64,000 nt of DNA from Comamonas odontotermitis. Its GTDB lineage: Bacteria; Pseudomonadota; Gammaproteobacteria; Burkholderiales; Burkholderiaceae_C. The stretch spans positions 3,707,001 through 3,771,000 of the forward strand of contig NZ_CP083451.1 in the NCBI RefSeq assembly GCF_020080045.1, read 5' to 3'. The notes below the pieces were generated by a model. The model saw only the letters and a program-made list of their open reading frames with translations. It made no database searches and was not told the DNA's origin. Both the position numbers and the translations under genes were made by a program. This document shows, one piece after another, positions 9,800 through 19,384 of this stretch (its first letter is position 1; each line of letters begins with the position of its first letter).

Positions 9800-9832
9800 G
9801 AAAAAACGGGCTCTGCACCTGTCAAAGCCCGT
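9800..9832 (-). terminator. Intrinsic terminator of secA
   Basis: On the minus strand a 7-bp stem ACGGGCT/AGCCCGT (9832-9826 and 9812-9806) is followed directly by six T residues. It begins about 20 nt after the secA stop and separates secA from argJ. Confidence 0.75.
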
Positions 9833-9851
9833 CTTCTACAGCATTACAGTG

Positions 9852-12593
9852 TCAAGCGAGTTTACCGTGGCAGAGCTTGAAACGTTTGCCGCTGCCGCAT
9901 GGGCAGGGATCGTTGCGGCCCACGCGCATGCCCTCGGGCAGCGCCAGCGGCTCCATGGCTTCCGCCTCTTCCGCCGAGGGCTCCTCCGCACCACTGTAGT
10001 GGACGCTGGTGCGGGCATTGCTTTGCTCCAGCTGTTCAGTGGCTTCGTCGAGCTGCTCGGGCGAGCGGATCTGCACCTGCATCATCACGCGCGTGACCTG
10101 ACTCTTGACGTGGTCGATCAGTTGGCGGAACAGCTCAAATGCTTCGCGCTTGTACTCCTGCTTGGGCTGCTTTTGCGCATAGCCGCGCAGATGGATGCCC
10201 TGGCGCAGATAATCCAATGCAGCCAGGTGGTCACGCCACGAGGAATCCAGCGTCTGCAGCAGCACGGCACGCATGAACTGCATGAAGTTTTCCTTGCCCG
10301 CCTGCTCCAGCTTGCTGCTGAAGATGCGCGCGCCTTCGGCGACGACCTTTTCCTCGATCTCTTCGTCGGTCAGCGATTCGGAGCCGTCCAGCAGTTGCGC
10401 CAGTGGCAGATCGATCTGCATCTCTTCGCGCAGCGCCTTCTCCAGGCCTGGCAGGTCCCACTGCTCTTCCATCGACTGCTCGGGCACATACTGGCGCACG
10501 ATGTCGGCCAGAGTGCTGTCGCGCATGCCATCAATCATGGGCGACAGATCAGCGGAGTCCAGAATTTCATTGCGCTGCTGGTAGATGACCTTGCGCTGGT
10601 CATTGGCCACGTCATCGTATTCCAGCAGCTGCTTGCGCATGTCGAAGTTGCGCGCTTCCACCTTGCGCTGTGCGCTTTCGATGGAGCGGGTCACGATACC
10701 TGCTTCAATGGCTTCGCCATCGGGCATCTTCAGGCGTTCCATGATGGCCTTGACCCGGTCGCCCGCGAAAATGCGCATCAACTGGTCGTCCAGCGACAGA
10801 TAGAAGCGCGAAGAGCCCTTGTCGCCCTGACGGCCTGCACGGCCGCGCAACTGGTTGTCAATACGGCGCGATTCGTGGCGCTCCGTCGCAATGATGCGCA
10901 GACCACCCAGTTCGGTCACCTTGTCATGCTCCAGCTTCCACTCGGCGCGCAGGGCTTCTACCTTGCTCTTGCGCTCCGACTCGGACAGCGATTCGTCGGA
11001 CTCGATGGCGGCAATCTGCTTTTCGATGTTGCCACCCAGCACGATGTCGGTACCACGGCCAGCCATGTTGGTGGCGATGGTGATCATGCCGGGGCGGCCC
11101 GCCTGGGCAATGATGTCGGCCTCGCGCTCGTGCTGCTTGGCGTTGAGCACCTGGTGCGGCAGGTTTTCCTTCTTCAGAAGCTCGTCGATGATTTCCGAGT
11201 TTTCGATCGAGGTGGTGCCCACCAGCACCGGCTGGCCGCGCTCGTAGCACTCGCGGATGTCGGCAATGGCGGCCATGTATTTTTCGGGCGTGGTCTTGTA
11301 GACACGGTCGAGCTGATCATCACGCTTGCTGGGACGGTTCGGCGGAATCACCACGGTCTCAAGACCGTAGATCTCCTGGAACTCATAGGCTTCTGTATCG
11401 GCCGTACCCGTCATGCCGCCCAGCTTGGCGTACAGGCGGAAGTAATTCTGGAAGGTGATCGAAGCCAGCGTCTGGTTCTCGGCCTGGATCTCCACGCCTT
11501 CCTTGGCCTCCACAGCCTGGTGCAGGCCTTCGCTCCAGCGGCGGCCCGACATCAGACGGCCGGTGAACTCGTCCACGATCACCACTTCGCCGTTCTGCAC
11601 CACATAGTGCTGGTCGCGATGGTAGAGGTGCTCGGCGCGCAACGCCGCAAACAACTGGTGCACCAGGGTGATGTTGGTGGGGTCGTACAGCGAAGCGCCT
11701 TCGGCGATCAGGCCCTTCTCGGCCAGAATGCGCTCGGCGGCCTCATAGCCCGCTTCGGTCAGATTGATCTGGTGGCCCTTTTCATCGACCGTGAAATCGC
11801 CCGGTTTGGTGACGCCTTCACCCGTGCGCGGGTCGGCTTCGCCTTCCTGGCGGGTGAGCAGCGGCACCACGGTGCGCATGGCCAGATAGGCGGCCGTATG
11901 GTCTTCGGCCTGGCCGGAAATGATCAATGGGGTGCGCGCCTCGTCGATCAGGATCGAGTCCACCTCGTCAACGATGGCGAAATTCAGATGGCGCTGCACG
12001 CGCTCCGTCTTGTCCTGCACCATGTTGTCGCGCAGGTAGTCAAAGCCGTATTCGTTGTTGGTGCCGTAGGTGATGTCTGCGTTGTAAGCCGCCTGCTTTT
12101 CATGCTTGGGCAGTTGCGACAGGTTGATGCCCACCGACAGCCCCAGGAAGTTGTAGAGGCGGCCCATCCAGGTCGCATCGCGTGTGGCCAGGTAATCATT
12201 CACGGTCACCACATGCACGCCGTTGCCTGCCAGCGCATTCAGGTACACCGGCAAGGTACCGGTCAGCGTCTTGCCCTCACCTGTGCGCATTTCAGCAATC
12301 TTGCCGTAGTGCAGGGCCATGCCGCCCAGCATCTGCACATCGAAGTGGCGCATCTTCATCACGCGCTTGGAACCCTCGCGGACCACGGCAAACGCTTCCG
12401 GCAGGATGTTGTCCAGCGATTCGCCCCCGGCAATGCGGTCCTTGAATTCCTGGGTTTTCTGGCGCAATTGCTCGTCGCTCAGCTTTTCGTACTCTGGCTC
12501 CATCGCATTGATGCGCGCCACGACCTTGCGGTATTGCTTGAGCAGGCGATCATTGCGACTGCCAAAAATTTTGGTGAAGAAATTGGTTGCCAT
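9852..12593 (-). CDS. secA: Preprotein translocase ATPase SecA
   Basis: SecA is the motor that pushes unfolded preproteins through SecYEG. The 913-residue protein has Walker [11 protein letters not shown] near residue 105, the [15 protein letters not shown]alker B region near residue 212, and the second helicase half containing NMAGRGTDI near residue 510. The C-terminal linker ends in the zinc and SecB-binding tail [14 protein letters not shown]. The start [16 protein letters not shown] is the standard family N-terminus. It is transcribed away from a DUF721/DciA gene. The length is normal for betaproteobacteria. Confidence 0.98.
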   Translation of the reverse strand: MATNFFTKIFGSRNDRLLKQYRKVVARINAMEPEYEKLSDEQLRQKTQEFKDRIAGGESLDNILPEAFAVVREGSKRVMKMRHFDVQMLGGMALHYGKIAEMRTGEGKTLTGTLPVYLNALAGNGVHVVTVNDYLATRDATWMGRLYNFLGLSVGINLSQLPKHEKQAAYNADITYGTNNEYGFDYLRDNMVQDKTERVQRHLNFAIVDEVDSILIDEARTPLIISGQAEDHTAAYLAMRTVVPLLTRQEGEADPRTGEGVTKPGDFTVDEKGHQINLTEAGYEAAERILAEKGLIAEGASLYDPTNITLVHQLFAALRAEHLYHRDQHYVVQNGEVVIVDEFTGRLMSGRRWSEGLHQAVEAKEGVEIQAENQTLASITFQNYFRLYAKLGGMTGTADTEAYEFQEIYGLETVVIPPNRPSKRDDQLDRVYKTTPEKYMAAIADIRECYERGQPVLVGTTSIENSEIIDELLKKENLPHQVLNAKQHEREADIIAQAGRPGMITIATNMAGRGTDIVLGGNIEKQIAAIESDESLSESERKSKVEALRAEWKLEHDKVTELGGLRIIATERHESRRIDNQLRGRAGRQGDKGSSRFYLSLDDQLMRIFAGDRVKAIMERLKMPDGEAIEAGIVTRSIESAQRKVEARNFDMRKQLLEYDDVANDQRKVIYQQRNEILDSADLSPMIDGMRDSTLADIVRQYVPEQSMEEQWDLPGLEKALREEMQIDLPLAQLLDGSESLTDEEIEEKVVAEGARIFSSKLEQAGKENFMQFMRAVLLQTLDSSWRDHLAALDYLRQGIHLRGYAQKQPKQEYKREAFELFRQLIDHVKSQVTRVMMQVQIRSPEQLDEATEQLEQSNARTSVHYSGAEEPSAEEAEAMEPLALPEGMRVGRNDPCPCGSGKRFKLCHGKLA

Positions 12594-12802
12594 GCGAACA
12601 AAACCACGCGGCGCAAATCAGCACTGGTGCCAATTCCGCCGCGCGACCGGAATTCCTAGTGATTAGTGTTGTGTCAGATGGAGACTATGCACCCGGATTC
12701 AATACCGGCTGCACCACCTGCCAAATAAAACATTCTACAACCCTGACTAGAATACGTCGTGGCAGGTGCGCCAATCCATGGTCATCCGCCAGCGCACAAC
12801 CT

Positions 12803-13141
12803 ATGACACCCTCCAACCGCAGGCATTACGCCATCACCGTCGAACAAGCCGCCAGCGAAGCGCCAACACTCGCCAGCCTGGCCGCGCTGACACGCGAATC
12901 CACCACCCGCTACAAGCTGGTGGAGTTCCTGGTGCCTCCGATGCTGCGCCCCTCCATCAAACCCGGCCCCATTGACGGGGATCAATGGTGCCTGCTGGTG
13001 GCCAACAATGCCTGCGCCGCCAAGCTCAAGCAACTGGTCCCCGCCATGGCCGCACACTTGCGCGTCAAAGGCTATCCAACGGCCGACATCCGGCTGAAAG
13101 TGCTGGGCCAAGGGACAAATCGCCCTTCCACCTACTATTAA
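12803..13141 (+). CDS. dciA: DciA-like protein (DUF721)
   Basis: This small 112-residue protein resembles the DUF721/DciA family. Members of that family help load the replicative helicase DnaB in bacteria that lack DnaC. The LRPSIKPGPIDGDQWCLLVANNACAAKLKQL core is the recognisable part, with a short C-terminal strand LRVKGYP..DIRLKVLG. An open frame extends 72 codons further upstream, but ATG 12803 fits the family length. The neighbouring divergent secA is a frequent partner location in betaproteobacteria. The function is by homology only. Confidence 0.78.
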   Translation: MTPSNRRHYAITVEQAASEAPTLASLAALTRESTTRYKLVEFLVPPMLRPSIKPGPIDGDQWCLLVANNACAAKLKQLVPAMAAHLRVKGYPTADIRLKVLGQGTNRPSTYY

Positions 13142-13192
13142 ATCAGTAGCATTCTGCGTGCACCCATCATCACCAAAGACCCATTTAGGCAA

Positions 13193-13221
13193 TAAAAAAG
13201 GCCTGCATCGCAATGCAGGCC
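13193..13221 (-). terminator. Intrinsic terminator after tRNA-Thr
   Basis: A perfect 9-bp stem GGCCTGCAT/ATGCAGGCC (13200-13208 and 13213-13221) has a CGCA loop. On the minus strand it is followed by TTTTTTATT. It lies 12 nt beyond the 3' CCA of the tRNA. Confidence 0.85.
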
Positions 13222-13233
13222 CTGGAATTGGGA

Positions 13234-13309
13234 TGGTGCCGATTATCGGAATCGAACTGATGACCTACCGCTTACAAGGCGGTTGCTCTACCAACTGAGC
13301 TAAATCGGC
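13234..13309 (-). tRNA. tRNA-Thr (anticodon UGU)
   Basis: Reading the minus strand, 76 nt from 13309 to 13234 fold as a tRNA. The acceptor stem is GCCGATT paired with AATCGGC, the D arm contains AGCTCAGTTGGTAGAGC, and the anticodon arm is ACCGC-CTTGTAA-GCGGT. The T arm contains GTTCGATTC, and CCA is encoded. Loop positions 34-36 read TGT, which decodes ACA (Thr). There is no intron. Confidence 0.96.
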
Positions 13310-13358
13310 AACATTCGGAATTCTATACGCGAAAGCGCGCAAAAAAGCCGAATTCTGC

Positions 13359-13880
13359 CTATTTCACCAACTTGAGCGAAGGTTTGCCAGCCTTGGGGGG
13401 CTTGCTTGGCCCATCGCCCTCGGGCGGAGCCGTGTCGTCACTGGACGATACGACCTGCATCACCGGCGGCGAGGAAGCCGAAGCATCGGAGGCATCCTCC
13501 TCATCAGCCGAACCTTGCAATGCCTGTATTGCAATATCTGCGTCGTCGTCCAACAGATCCTCTGGTGGCGGAAAGCCCATGCCCTGGCCGGTTTCACGCG
13601 CAAAAATGGCAATGACGCGGCTGACTGGCACCATGATTTCACGCGGCACACCGCCAAAACGGGCAGTGAACTCAATGTAGTCATTGCCCAGCTTGAGCGC
13701 ATTGGTGGCGTCGTAGCTGATGTTGAGCACGATTTCACCATCTTTGACAAATTCGCGCGGCACCTGCACGGTCTTGTCCACCCGCACGCTCAGATAAGGC
13801 GTGAGCCCGTTGTCGTTGCACCACTCCACCCAGGCGCGGATCAGGTAGGGCTGGGTCGAGGTTGTCTGGATTTCACTCAT
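13359..13880 (-). CDS. sspB: ClpXP specificity-enhancing factor SspB
   Basis: SspB is the adaptor that delivers ssrA-tagged and some other substrates to ClpXP. The 173-residue protein has the folded domain at residues 5-110 (PYLIRAWVEWCNDNGLTPYL ... ARFGGVPREIMVPVSRVIAIFARE). A long flexible acidic linker follows. The short C-terminal basic motif (PSLKLVK) corresponds to the ClpX-binding XB peptide. It is downstream of sspA, as in most proteobacteria. Confidence 0.95.
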   Translation of the reverse strand: MSEIQTTSTQPYLIRAWVEWCNDNGLTPYLSVRVDKTVQVPREFVKDGEIVLNISYDATNALKLGNDYIEFTARFGGVPREIMVPVSRVIAIFARETGQGMGFPPPEDLLDDDADIAIQALQGSADEEDASDASASSPPVMQVVSSSDDTAPPEGDGPSKPPKAGKPSLKLVK

Positions 13881-13961
13881 TCGGCACTTTCTGCTTGTCG
13901 CCCGGGCAGCCGCGCAAGGCCAGCTCGGGGAGCCCGGCCGCCAAGCCGGGCCAGGCGATCA

Positions 13962-14573
13962 TTACTTGCGCATCACCTTTTCCGAAGGCGTCAGTGCCTC
14001 AATGTAGGCAGGGCGCGAGAAAATACGCTCGGCGTACTTGAGCAGAGGCGCGGCATTCTTCGACAGTTCAATGCCGTAGTAGTCCAGGCGCCACAGCAGC
14101 GGAGCAATAGCCACATCCAGCATGGAGAAGTTCTCGCCCAGAATGAACTTGTTCTTCAGGAACACCGGTGCCATCTGCGTCAGGCGGTCACGAATTTGCG
14201 AACGTGCCTTTTCCAGCGCCTTTTCATTGCCCTTGGCCGCACGCTCTTCGAGCGTGTGCACGTGGGTGAACAGCTCTTTTTCGAAGTTCAGCAGGAACAG
14301 GCGCACACGGGCACGCTCCACAGGGTCGCCGGGCATCAGCTGGGGATGCGGGAAGCGCTCGTCAATGTACTCGTTGATGATGTTCGATTCGTACAGAATC
14401 AGATCGCGTTCCACCAGAATGGGCACTTGCCCATAGGGATTCATCACGCTGATGTCTTCGGGCTTGTTGAACAGGTCCACATCACGGATTTCGAAGTCCA
14501 TTCCCTTCTCAAACAGCACAAAGCGGCAGCGGTGGGAGAAAGGGCAGGTCGTTCCCGAATAAAGCACCATCAT
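13962..14573 (-). CDS. sspA: Stringent starvation protein A (glutathione S-transferase fold)
   Basis: SspA binds RNA polymerase and alters transcription during starvation and phage growth. The 203-residue protein has a thioredoxin-like N-terminal domain (MVLYSGTTCPFSHRCRFVLFEKGMDFE) and an all-helical GST C-terminal domain. No clear glutathione-binding enzyme site is required, and the family is not catalytic. It sits between petC and sspB, an arrangement common in betaproteobacteria. Confidence 0.94.
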   Translation of the reverse strand: MMVLYSGTTCPFSHRCRFVLFEKGMDFEIRDVDLFNKPEDISVMNPYGQVPILVERDLILYESNIINEYIDERFPHPQLMPGDPVERARVRLFLLNFEKELFTHVHTLEERAAKGNEKALEKARSQIRDRLTQMAPVFLKNKFILGENFSMLDVAIAPLLWRLDYYGIELSKNAAPLLKYAERIFSRPAYIEALTPSEKVMRK

Positions 14574-14697
14574 GGTGGAAGGCTCCTAAAATCAAAAAGA
14601 GTGGGTAGCAGTCAATGCCGCCCACTCTACACAAATCGGCAACCAGAATTCAAGCCCTGAAAACAGGGCCGGGCCTGGCTGCTCGCAAAAACAGTGA

Positions 14698-15462
14698 TTA
14701 CTTCACATCTTTCCAGAACGCTGCATTCAGGCGCCAGGTGATGAGGATCAGACCCAGCAAGAAGATCAGCACCCAAACACCCACGCGAATGCGGGTGTTC
14801 TGGCTGGGGTCACCCATCCATTGTAGATAGTTCACCAAATCACCCACATTCTTATCGAATTCGGCCGAACTCATCGTGCCGGGGGTCACTTGGTTCCATC
14901 CCTTGAACAACTGCACCTTGTGGCCGTGTTCCTCCACCTCCTCATACACCGGTGTGCGCACACCCTGCAGCTCCCACAGCACATGCGGCATGCCTACAGA
15001 CGGGAAGGCCATGTTGTTCCAGCCTGTGGCCTTGGTGTCGTCCTTGTAGAAAGTACGCAGGAAGGTGTAGAGGTAGTCTGCCCCCGTACCCTGGCTGCCG
15101 GCACGCGAGCGCGCCACCAGCGTCAGGTCGGGCGGATTGGCCCCAAACCACTCCTTGGCCTGTTTGGGGTCAATGGCCGCCTTCATGGTCTCGCCCACCT
15201 TGTCGGTGGTCAGAAGCAGGTTGTCCTTGATCTGCTGCTCGGTCAGGCCAATGTCCTTGAGGCGGTTGTACCGCATGAACGAGGCGGAGTGACAACTCAG
15301 GCAGTAATTGACAAACAGCTTGGCGCCGTTTTGCAAAGACGCCGTATCGTTGGTGCTGGTCTTGAACTTGTCCCAGGCAACACCGCCTTCAGAGGCCTGC
15401 ACCGGAGCTGCCCCCATCCAGACACCAACGGCCAGCAAGGTGGAAAGAATTATTTTTTTCAT
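14698..15462 (-). CDS. petC: Ubiquinol-cytochrome c reductase, cytochrome c1 subunit
   Basis: This is the membrane-anchored c-type heme subunit of the bc1 complex, which passes electrons from the Rieske centre to soluble cytochrome c. The 254-residue precursor has a signal peptide ending near ASEGG at residue 25. The heme-binding CLSCH motif is at residues 54-58. A C-terminal membrane anchor (VGVWVLIFLLGLILITW) follows. The Met axial ligand is probably in the AFPSVGMPHVL segment. It is the last gene of petABC, 18 nt after petB. Confidence 0.96.
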   Translation of the reverse strand: MKKIILSTLLAVGVWMGAAPVQASEGGVAWDKFKTSTNDTASLQNGAKLFVNYCLSCHSASFMRYNRLKDIGLTEQQIKDNLLLTTDKVGETMKAAIDPKQAKEWFGANPPDLTLVARSRAGSQGTGADYLYTFLRTFYKDDTKATGWNNMAFPSVGMPHVLWELQGVRTPVYEEVEEHGHKVQLFKGWNQVTPGTMSSAEFDKNVGDLVNYLQWMGDPSQNTRIRVGVWVLIFLLGLILITWRLNAAFWKDVK

Positions 15463-15480
15463 CGTGATGCTCTCCCGGGC

Positions 15481-16959
15481 TCAGTGCGCATGAAAGGTAA
15501 CCCGGTCAGGCACCGGTTTGGGCGTTCCCTTGCGGCTCCACCAAGGCATCAGCAGGAAGAAACCAAAATAGAACAAGGTACCCACCTGTGAGACTTTTTC
15601 GCCAATGGGCGATGGAGGCTGTACTCCCAGATACGCCAACACGATGAAATTGACCACGAACACCGCGTACACATATTTGTGCCAGTGCGGGCGGTAACGG
15701 ATCGACTTGACCGGGCTGTGATCAAGCCAGGGCAGGAAGAACAGGATGATGACTGCCAGGCCCATCACCACCACGCCCCAGAACTTGGCATCAATCCCCG
15801 ACAGCGCCTTGATGCCCGTAAAGGCAAAGGCACCGAACAGCGCCAGCACCACGACAGCCACGGCAATCAGCAGGCCCTTGAGGGCACCAGCCATGCGCGT
15901 CTTCACGCAGACAAAGGCAACGGCAATGATGAGGATGGCCGAGAGCGCAACCATCATTTCGCTGGTGATGGCTCGCAGCATCGAATAGAACGGCGTGAAG
16001 TACCACACGGGCGCAATGTGGTTCGGCGTCTTCAATGGGTCGGCCGGAATGAAGTTGTTGTATTCGAGGAAATAGCCCCCCATCTCCGGCGCAAAGAACA
16101 CGATGGCCGAGAAGATGAACAGGAAAACAGCCACACCGAAGATGTCGTGCACCGTGTAGTAAGGGTGAAAAGGAATGCCATCGAGCGGATTGCCCTTGGC
16201 ATCCTTGGCCGCCTTGGGGCCCTTGATCTCGATGCCATCCGGGTTGTTTGATCCCACATCGTGCAAAGCCAGCAAGTGGGCCACCACCAGGCCGAGCAGC
16301 ACCAGCGGCACGGCAATCACGTGGAAGCTGAAGAAGCGATTCAGCGTGGCATCGCCGACCACATAGTCACCACGAATCAGCAGCGCCAGATCAGGGCCGA
16401 TGAAGGGAATGGCCGAGAACAGGTTCACGATCACCTGCGCGCCCCAATACGACATCTGACCCCAGGGCAACAGATAGCCCATGAAAGCCTCTGCCATCAG
16501 GCACAGGAAGATGGCGCAACCAAAGATCCAGACAAGCTCGCGTGGCTTGCGATAGCTGCCGTACAGCAGGCCACGGAACATGTGCAGGTACACCACAACG
16601 AAGAAGGCCGAGGCCCCCGTGGAGTGCATGGTGCGGATCAGCCAGCCCCAGGGCACGTCACGCATGATGTACTCGACCGAGGCAAAAGCCACGGCTGGCG
16701 CACCAATCACGCCACCCACCGGATTGGCGTCTGGCTTGTAGTGCATCACCAGGAAGATGCCGGTGACGATCTGAAGCACCAGCACCAGGAGCGCCAATGA
16801 GCCGAAGATGTACCAGAAATTGAAGTTTTTCGGAGCGTAGTACTCCGACATGTGAACGCGATAGGCATCAAAAGCCGTGGGAAAACGGTTTTCCAGCCAG
16901 TTGCTCGCCTTGGCGCCAATGGAGGCATTGGGCGATATGTCCTTGAATTCGTGTGCCAT
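15481..16959 (-). CDS. petB: Ubiquinol-cytochrome c reductase, cytochrome b subunit
   Basis: This is the di-heme, quinone-binding core subunit of the bc1 complex. The 492-residue polytopic protein has the conserved four-helix bundle carrying two histidine pairs (HSTGASAFFVVVYLHMFRG near residue 115, FFSFHVIAVPLVLLGLVVAHLLALH near residue 215). The Qo-site PEWYF equivalent reads PVWYF in HIAPVWYFTPFYSML near residue 315. A C-terminal extension of additional helices makes it longer than mitochondrial forms, which is usual in betaproteobacteria. It is sandwiched between petA and petC. Confidence 0.97.
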   Translation of the reverse strand: MAHEFKDISPNASIGAKASNWLENRFPTAFDAYRVHMSEYYAPKNFNFWYIFGSLALLVLVLQIVTGIFLVMHYKPDANPVGGVIGAPAVAFASVEYIMRDVPWGWLIRTMHSTGASAFFVVVYLHMFRGLLYGSYRKPRELVWIFGCAIFLCLMAEAFMGYLLPWGQMSYWGAQVIVNLFSAIPFIGPDLALLIRGDYVVGDATLNRFFSFHVIAVPLVLLGLVVAHLLALHDVGSNNPDGIEIKGPKAAKDAKGNPLDGIPFHPYYTVHDIFGVAVFLFIFSAIVFFAPEMGGYFLEYNNFIPADPLKTPNHIAPVWYFTPFYSMLRAITSEMMVALSAILIIAVAFVCVKTRMAGALKGLLIAVAVVVLALFGAFAFTGIKALSGIDAKFWGVVVMGLAVIILFFLPWLDHSPVKSIRYRPHWHKYVYAVFVVNFIVLAYLGVQPPSPIGEKVSQVGTLFYFGFFLLMPWWSRKGTPKPVPDRVTFHAH

Positions 16960-16968
16960 GCCGCCTCC

Positions 16969-17565
16969 TTATGCCTTTTTGTCTTCGCCGATCAGCAGCC
17001 TGGTATCCGAGAGATACATGTGCGCTGGCACTTCGAGGTTATCGGGTGCGGGCTTGTTCTTGAAGACGCGGCCAGCGAGGTCGAATGTCGAGCCGTGGCA
17101 GGGGCACAGAAAGCCGCCCTTCCAGTCATCGGGCAGTGATGGCTGCGGGCCAGGCGCCAGCTTGTCGGTCGGCGAGCAGCCCAGATGGGTGCAGATACCG
17201 ATCACGACCAGTACATCGGGCTTGATGGAGCGGGTTTCGTTCTTGGCGTAATCAGGCGTGGGATACGCCGTACGCTCTGATTTGGGATCGGCCAGTTGGC
17301 CGTCGAGCTTGGGCAATTCAGCCAATTGCTCCGGGGTGCGGCGCATGATCCAGATGGGCTTGCCGCGCCACTCTGCAGTGATCTTCTCGCCGGGCTTGAG
17401 CTCCGAGATATCCACCTCGACCGCTGCACCGGCGGCCTTGGCCTTCTCCGAAGGCTGGAAAGAACTGACAAAGGGAACTGCAGTGGCAACTCCACCCACT
17501 GCGCCTGCACATCCTGACGCTATCAGCCACGTCCGCTTACTGGAGTCGATGGAAGAATCACTCAT
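16969..17565 (-). CDS. petA: Ubiquinol-cytochrome c reductase, Rieske iron-sulfur subunit
   Basis: This subunit carries the [2Fe-2S] centre that accepts the first electron from ubiquinol. The 198-residue protein has an N-terminal transmembrane/Tat-type anchor (RTWLIASGCAGAVGGVATAVPF). The two cluster-binding boxes are CTHLGC and CPCHGS, in which two Cys and two His are the ligands. It is the first gene of the petABC operon, and the divergent mscL lies upstream. The tatABC genes of this window encode the type of export system such proteins use. Confidence 0.97.
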   Translation of the reverse strand: MSDSSIDSSKRTWLIASGCAGAVGGVATAVPFVSSFQPSEKAKAAGAAVEVDISELKPGEKITAEWRGKPIWIMRRTPEQLAELPKLDGQLADPKSERTAYPTPDYAKNETRSIKPDVLVVIGICTHLGCSPTDKLAPGPQPSLPDDWKGGFLCPCHGSTFDLAGRVFKNKPAPDNLEVPAHMYLSDTRLLIGEDKKA

Positions 17566-17699
17566 GGGGCTCCTTGATCAAGGCTTATATCTCGGTTTTG
17601 GGCGGATTGTACGGATGGAGCCCCCTGTCATGCAATGCGCCGAAACCCTCGAAGCTGAGCGATACTGTAGCCCATGTTTATTTATGCTAGGAGCCTGGT

Positions 17700-18128
17700 A
17701 TGAGCTTCATGAAGGAGTTCCGCGAGTTCGCGGTTAAAGGCAATGTGATGGATCTGGCCGTCGGTGTGATCATCGGTGGCGCATTCGGCAAGATTGTCGA
17801 TTCGGTTGTGAACGACCTCATCATGCCGCTGGTCGGCATGATCTTCGGCAAACTGGATTTTTCCAATCTTTTCGTAGTGCTTGGCACCGTTCCCGACGGT
17901 ATTCCACGCACGCTCGATGCGCTGAAAAAGGCGGGCATTCCGGTGTTTGCCTATGGCAACTTCATCACCGTCGCGGTCAACTTCCTGATCCTGGCATTCA
18001 TCATCTTCCTGATGGTCAAGCAGATCAATCGCCTCAAGCGCGAAACACCTGCCGAGGCCCCTGCAGCACCTGCTGAAGACATCGTGTTACTGCGTGAAAT
18101 TCGCGACAGTTTGCAGCAGAAACGTTGA
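17700..18128 (+). CDS. mscL: Large-conductance mechanosensitive channel MscL
   Basis: MscL is the homopentameric inner-membrane channel that releases osmolytes during hypo-osmotic shock. The 142-residue protein has the amphipathic N-terminal helix ([13 protein letters not shown]), a first membrane helix with the [17 protein letters not shown] gate, a periplasmic loop, a second helix ([22 protein letters not shown]) and a charged C-terminal helix. A TAGGAG ribosome-binding site lies 8 nt before the ATG. A terminator follows. Confidence 0.97.
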   Translation: MSFMKEFREFAVKGNVMDLAVGVIIGGAFGKIVDSVVNDLIMPLVGMIFGKLDFSNLFVVLGTVPDGIPRTLDALKKAGIPVFAYGNFITVAVNFLILAFIIFLMVKQINRLKRETPAEAPAAPAEDIVLLREIRDSLQQKR

Positions 18129-18174
18129 TCTTTCGCAACGATATAGACCGCTCGTACAAAATTTTGCAAAGAGA

Positions 18175-18204
18175 AGCAGCCGAGAGGCTGCTTTCTTTTT
18201 TCAC
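18175..18204 (+). terminator. Intrinsic terminator of mscL
   Basis: An 8-bp stem AAGCAGCC/GGCTGCTT (18175-18182, 18187-18194) has a GAGA tetraloop and is followed by TCTTTTTTC. It begins about 47 nt after the mscL stop. Confidence 0.85.
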
Positions 18205-18269
18205 GGGCCATTCGTTGCGTTCCCGCCGGTGGTCGGCGAGCAGCCCAGAGGCAGAAAGAACGCGAAATC

Positions 18270-19310
18270 TCAGACCGCGACCAGGTGTTGCGCCGTCTTC
18301 ACCGCCTCGATCAGGCTTGCTGCGTCCGCCACGCCCTGTCCCGCAATATCGAACGCCGTGCCATGGTCCGGGCTGGTACGCACCAGCGGCAGACCCAGGG
18401 TCACATTGACGCCCTGCTCCAGCCCCAGATACTTCACGGGAATCAGACCCTGGTCGTGGTACATCGCCACCACCACATCAAATTCGCCCACCTTGCCCGG
18501 CGCACTGCGTGCGCGCATGAAGACGGTATCGGGCGCTTCGGGGCCCGTCACATCCATGCCTTGCGCCCGGGCCGCTGCAACGGCCGGAGCAATCTGCTCG
18601 ATCTCCTCACGCCCCATGTGGCCGGCCTCGCCTGCGTGCGGATTCAGCCCTGCCACAGCGATGCGCGGCGCACGGCCCAGCGACCTCTCAAGCGCTGCGT
18701 GGGTGATGTGCAGCGTCTCCAGTACATTGGCGCTCGTCACCGCATCGATCGCGTCGCGCAGGGAGACATGAATACTGACCAGAACGGTGCGCAACGATTC
18801 ATTGGCCAGCATCATGCGCACCGGCATCTGTGCAATGGGCACACCGGCATGGGCCGCGGCTTCTGCCTGCAGAAGTTCCGTATGGCCGGGAAAATCCACC
18901 CCCGCCAGATGCAGTGCCTCCTTGTGCAAGGGGGCTGTCACGAGGCCATCAATTTGCCTGCGCAAGGCCGCGCGCGCAGCCCATTGCACGCAGGCCGCAG
19001 CAGCGCGCCCCGCCTCTGCCTGCACCAGCCCAAAGGGCAGCGGGCCGGGCAAACTAGGCAGCGGCAGTACCGGCACGCAACGCGGCGGTACCTGCAGCGC
19101 ATCTTGCGCGGCTGCAATCACCGCAACAGGCAAGGCGCAGCGCCCCGGCCCTTGCAGCAACTGCGCGGCGCGGCGCAGGGTGGCCACGTCGCCCACGACG
19201 AAGCAGCCTTGCATACGCTCAGGCGCATCACGAAAGGCCTTGGCAATGATCTCAGGGCCAATACCGGCGGGATCGCCCTGGGTGATGGCCAGAAGTGGAG
19301 TGCGGCTCAC
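18270..19310 (-). CDS. pdxA: 4-hydroxythreonine-4-phosphate dehydrogenase PdxA
   Basis: PdxA oxidises 4-phosphohydroxy-L-threonine in the DXP-dependent route to pyridoxal phosphate. The 346-residue protein starts with AITQGDPAGIGPEIIAKA. It has the conserved metal-binding histidine region (DFPGHTELLQ) near residue 150, and the AGLNPHAGEAGHMGREE and AMYHDQGLIPVKYLG motifs in the second half. It lies downstream of the Nif3-like gene; both are on the minus strand with a REP-like element between them. Confidence 0.96.
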   Translation of the reverse strand: MSRTPLLAITQGDPAGIGPEIIAKAFRDAPERMQGCFVVGDVATLRRAAQLLQGPGRCALPVAVIAAAQDALQVPPRCVPVLPLPSLPGPLPFGLVQAEAGRAAAACVQWAARAALRRQIDGLVTAPLHKEALHLAGVDFPGHTELLQAEAAAHAGVPIAQMPVRMMLANESLRTVLVSIHVSLRDAIDAVTSANVLETLHITHAALERSLGRAPRIAVAGLNPHAGEAGHMGREEIEQIAPAVAAARAQGMDVTGPEAPDTVFMRARSAPGKVGEFDVVVAMYHDQGLIPVKYLGLEQGVNVTLGLPLVRTSPDHGTAFDIAGQGVADAASLIEAVKTAQHLVAV

Positions 19311-19330
19311 GGCACAAACCTTTGATTAAA

Positions 19331-19380
19331 ACAAGCTCCAGCGCATATTCATCAAGCGCAAAAGCTATTAAATGAATAGC
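19331..19380. repeat. REP-like palindrome, degenerate
   Basis: An AGCTCCAGCGCATATTCATC..AAGCGCAAAAGCTATT arrangement gives imperfect dyad symmetry with the same AGCT and GCGC cores as the other elements in the window. It fills most of the 74-nt gap between the Nif3-like gene and pdxA. Confidence 0.4.
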
Positions 19381-19384
19381 AAAA

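Noticed and set aside
9777..12659. 960-codon open frame on the plus strand
   Set aside because: It lies antisense to secA over nearly all its length. It is rich in His, Gln and Leu, which is the usual artefact of high-GC codons read backwards, and has no domain signature.
14654..14669. GCCCTG-AAAA-CAGGGC hairpin between petC and sspA
   Set aside because: The stem is short and not followed by a T tract on the minus strand. I could not support a terminator here.
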